A stretch of 8,784 nt of DNA from Negativicutes bacterium (GTDB lineage Bacteria; Bacillota_C; Negativicutes; Acidaminococcales; Acidaminococcaceae). This document shows positions 7,901-8,784 of the stretch, one piece after another. Under the pieces are notes generated by a model that was not told the origin of the DNA, ran no database searches, and saw only the letters and a list, made by a program, of their open reading frames with translations. The DNA lies in assembly GCA_009930275.1 (NCBI GenBank), contig RZYP01000074.1:1-8784 (forward strand), read 5' to 3'. The position numbers were made by a program, and so were the translations under genes. The number at the start of each line of letters is the position of its first letter. The first letter of the stretch is position 1.

Positions 7901-8475
7901 TCAAAAGTATATACCCCCCCTGAAGCACTTCCGATCCGTATACCATAGATGCTTTCCAATACCGGGAGAGTGAAATAGGGCGCACTGCTGTTAAGACCAA
8001 AATACTGCGGCATGCTGCCAAAAACCATATCGTAATTACCGCTGATAGGAGAAAGTAATTGTTCCAGCCATATCTCATTAATTCCTATTCCCTGCTCTGC
8101 CTCCATATTGGCACTAAAAACAATAAGGTCTGCTTCCATGACATTTGCTATTTCGAGAAAAGTTCTGATGCTCATTCCTCTTCCGCTTATTTCAGCAGGC
8201 ATCAAGTATTCCATGTGCGGATTTTCCAATTGCAGCCCCTGTATTGTAGACAGGGTTTCGTTGCAATATTGGTCGCCTGCACAAACAATCAGATAGCGTT
8301 TTCCTATTAATTTGCGTAAGATTTTGTCTACCAATTGCAATAACTCCGGCAGATGCGGTGACTCCCGGAAAAACGGAATACCTATGACCAAGTCATATCC
8401 GCCTTCATTGTTTAGTTGTGACAATATAACTCTCAGATTATCATCAAATATTCTCTCTGTATTAATGGCTTTCAA
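4921..8475 (-). CDS. Large fusion protein: GT-A glycosyltransferase-like domain, unknown middle, GH130 beta-mannoside phosphorylase domain
   Basis: The 1184-residue soluble protein has three parts. Residues about 26-275 resemble GT-A enzymes of the GT2/GT78/GT81 type: YDLVIGIPFFRES (27-39), GRGMSIRTFLEIA (98-110), YGIRIGSASGGVYTF (177-191) and GYGFDIWAITRAL (212-224). Where DxD is expected after a hydrophobic strand there is SAN (121-123), so activity is doubtful. Residues about 280-855 are unrecognised, with a compositionally distinctive block near 775-820. Residues about 856-1184 are GH130: NPGAL (894-898), YRA (908-910), GCEDPRI (948-954, Asp951 the likely catalytic acid), KKIGAGSQP (1060-1068), WLLIYHGV (1075-1082), VPNVVFTCG (1127-1135) and VYYGAAD (1153-1159). 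GH130 members mostly phosphorolyse beta-mannosides to mannose-1-phosphate, though some are hydrolases. It starts at TTG, 13 nt after the isomerase stop. The nearest later Met is about residue 88, inside the GT domain. Confidence 0.88.
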   Translation of the reverse strand: MKAINTERIFDDNLRVILSQLNNEGGYDLVIGIPFFRESPHLPELLQLVDKILRKLIGKRYLIVCAGDQYCNETLSTIQGLQLENPHMEYLMPAEISGRGMSIRTFLEIANVMEADLIVFSANMEAEQGIGINEIWLEQLLSPISGNYDMVFGSMPQYFGLNSSAPYFTLPVLESIYGIRIGSASGGVYTFDHSFVEELAEEAKFWSGFIDGYGFDIWAITRALVWGKMICEVQLGAKTILADPKRANLIFFENAMMLSECIKRDQDFWLKEHLVIKVPDVLARRENGPLEIVEFPVDMLLAEFKCLTTEFAGVLQSALPVDMVEEIKCLASTEPGAFSMRDELWVKGVCCLLTEYAFAEGKDKESGEALWALAALYNGRVASNILQINNFREMVKDFPERERYSLAIHKIGLICRQITEQFWKQRVEMSKRWVLQAEKFKPVLVPLGYMEYVPGKPVVVPREIKGKDERVAYVESVFNLLRQKYENNFEKFIVKGLKLRKDYSTADAIGAVSNFMEELESALNELLPGDLTTKEGTEQFVEKLFSILRQEKILVVKDFILRDLLIHYPPVNLMIPLKYSKVSDMLAVIDVRDAMTYLGVVEDRYISDNYVDKVFSFIRPNSFEKIKIKPVIISNKLPFSILCHPNICELNYVTGRLTVRNTARGKGGKYPKIRYFTAILRCLASARHFTSFTEQIIRERKNIGSKILNAMSNSRAGGDFSANNLFENVHHREIVKIINSLAGKVAADGNAKCARLLRLMAEGHGLCQVMKDGTFLTCTAWSWGSASFKGGEGIPRAMYSSVEARWFNHCFIESMYSELGYGQDEIMRRVYRFIEKGNGEKTLLDSLMSAPPKGVDVIIQEITEEPSKPFQRCNDKPLLEPLVGNDWESKYVLNPGALRLQDKVYLFYRAVGKDGISRIGLAITDGYRVLERLPEPIFSPVLPQEEKGCEDPRIVVIDNRILMMYTAYDGNIAQIAVASIRVKDFLQRRFDRWRRDGLPFENIWDKDGIIFPEKIKGKYVLFHRIDPSMWAVYIDKLGSYESERQYIIMGPRPGRIWDSKKIGAGSQPIKTKYGWLLIYHGVDYSYIYRLGVILVDLQDPHKVLYRSPNAVLEPEKDFELGEKGAWVPNVVFTCGAVPAADKDVLDDNDEVLVYYGAADTSIGVAKAKVSDLIPDKYRVISAKE
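5269..5299 (+). terminator. Intrinsic-terminator-like hairpin for the plus-strand operon, inside the GH130 coding region
   Basis: AATAGGC (5269-5275), an unpaired T, and GCG (5277-5279) pair with CGC (5284-5286) and GCCTATT (5287-5293) around the loop AACC. This gives a 10 bp stem with one bulge. Eight T residues (5292-5299) follow, two of them in the stem. Read on the minus strand the hairpin is followed by AAAACC, so it is directional for plus-strand transcription. It lies about 340 nt past the operon's last stop at 4931. It falls in codons for the conserved GH130 motif around residues 1060-1070, so part of the pattern may be forced by protein sequence. Confidence 0.6.
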
Positions 8476-8482
8476 TTGCCTG

Positions 8483-8490
8483 ACCCCCTT
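8483..8490 (-). promoter_or_regulatory. Ribosome binding site for the TTG-started fusion gene
   Basis: AAGGGGGT on the minus strand lies 7 nt before TTG 8475-8473. It could pair over eight bases with the 16S rRNA 3' end, with one G-U pair. It overlaps the stop codon of the upstream isomerase gene (8489-8491), so translation of the two genes is probably coupled. Confidence 0.7.
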
Positions 8491-8784
8491 AGAAGCTCCC
8501 TATCTGTTTAGCTCTCTGCGGGAGAGCCATTTCCAGAACTATAGATTCCTCTTGCGGCTCAAAAGTACATTTACCCGTTATCGCCGGCAACAGCATTACT
8601 TGACCTTTTTCTAGAGAATATTTATCGCCCGCGCTGCTAATATACCCTCCGCCCTTAATCGCTGCCAGTACCCGCGGTTCTTCGTTTTCTCCTACACTAA
8701 ACGGAGACTTGCCGCTATGCCGCCATAGCTTAAAGTGCTTGCAATCAAAGACAAGCTCGCGTAATACCGGCGAAGCGGCCTCGA
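8489..8784 (-). CDS. manA: Mannose-6-phosphate isomerase, class I, C-terminal part (5' end outside the window)
   Basis: The visible 97 residues, read from 8782 to the TAA at 8491-8489, are the C-terminal cupin of a class I phosphomannose isomerase. Examples are HFKLWRHSGKSPFSVG (16-31 of the visible part), AIKGGGYISSAGDKYSLEKG (41-60), QVMLLPA (61-67) and the ending IVLEMALP. The enzyme interconverts fructose-6-phosphate and mannose-6-phosphate in the cytoplasm, feeding mannose into GDP-mannose synthesis. The metal-binding and catalytic residues lie upstream and cannot be checked here. It shares an operon with the GT/GH130 fusion (13 nt gap), which fits a mannose-specific role for that protein. 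A related cupin sugar-phosphate isomerase is the main alternative. The gene is cut by the window edge, not visibly broken. Confidence 0.8.
   Translation of the reverse strand, partial: EAASPVLRELVFDCKHFKLWRHSGKSPFSVGENEEPRVLAAIKGGGYISSAGDKYSLEKGQVMLLPAITGKCTFEPQEESIVLEMALPQRAKQIGSF

Noticed and set aside
8312..8614. 100-residue plus-strand open frame across the manA/fusion junction
   Set aside because: It is antisense to two clearly coding regions (the isomerase cupin and the GT-A domain) and covers their ribosome binding site.

Overview
The window reads as a mannose-centred polysaccharide or oligosaccharide locus from a moderately AT-rich bacterium. Strong GGAGG-type ribosome binding sites, a consensus-like extended -10 promoter, a TTG start and U-tract hairpin terminators suggest a Firmicute (Clostridia or Negativicutes). 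That placement is inference from style only. I see no tRNA, rRNA, CRISPR array or mobile element.

Layout. (1) Positions 67-1476, minus strand: an exported protein with a ThuA/glutamine-amidotransferase-like fold, with a hairpin at the left edge beyond its stop. (2) Positions 1477-1664: a 188 bp divergent promoter region. (3) Positions 1665-4931, plus strand: a tight three-gene operon (gaps of 16 and 14 nt) encoding mannose-1-phosphate guanylyltransferase, a GT4 glycosyltransferase and a predicted (alpha/alpha)6-toroid carbohydrate-active protein. (4) Positions 4921-8784, minus strand: the 3' end of a class I mannose-6-phosphate isomerase gene, then 13 nt later a 1184-residue protein. That protein joins an N-terminal GT-A glycosyltransferase-like domain, about 570 unrecognised residues, and a C-terminal GH130 mannoside-phosphorylase domain. 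The two operons converge, and their last genes overlap tail to tail by 11 bp.

How the genes could work together (inference). ManA makes mannose-6-phosphate and the guanylyltransferase makes GDP-mannose; no phosphomannomutase is visible. The GT4 protein could transfer mannose. GH130 phosphorylases split beta-mannosides with phosphate to give alpha-mannose-1-phosphate, the substrate of the guanylyltransferase, so the locus could build and recycle a beta-mannoside polymer. The synthase-plus-phosphorylase fusion resembles in architecture the cyclic beta-1,2-glucan synthases (GT84 plus GH94), but in a mannose setting. One caution is that the GT-A domain has Ser-Ala-Asn where a DxD metal motif is expected.

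An unexpected regulatory feature: there is no terminator between the convergent operons. Instead each strand has a good intrinsic-terminator-like hairpin inside the opposing operon's last coding region (about 5269-5299 for the plus operon, about 4253-4289 for the minus operon). If both work, the two mRNAs share roughly 1 kb of complementary 3' sequence.
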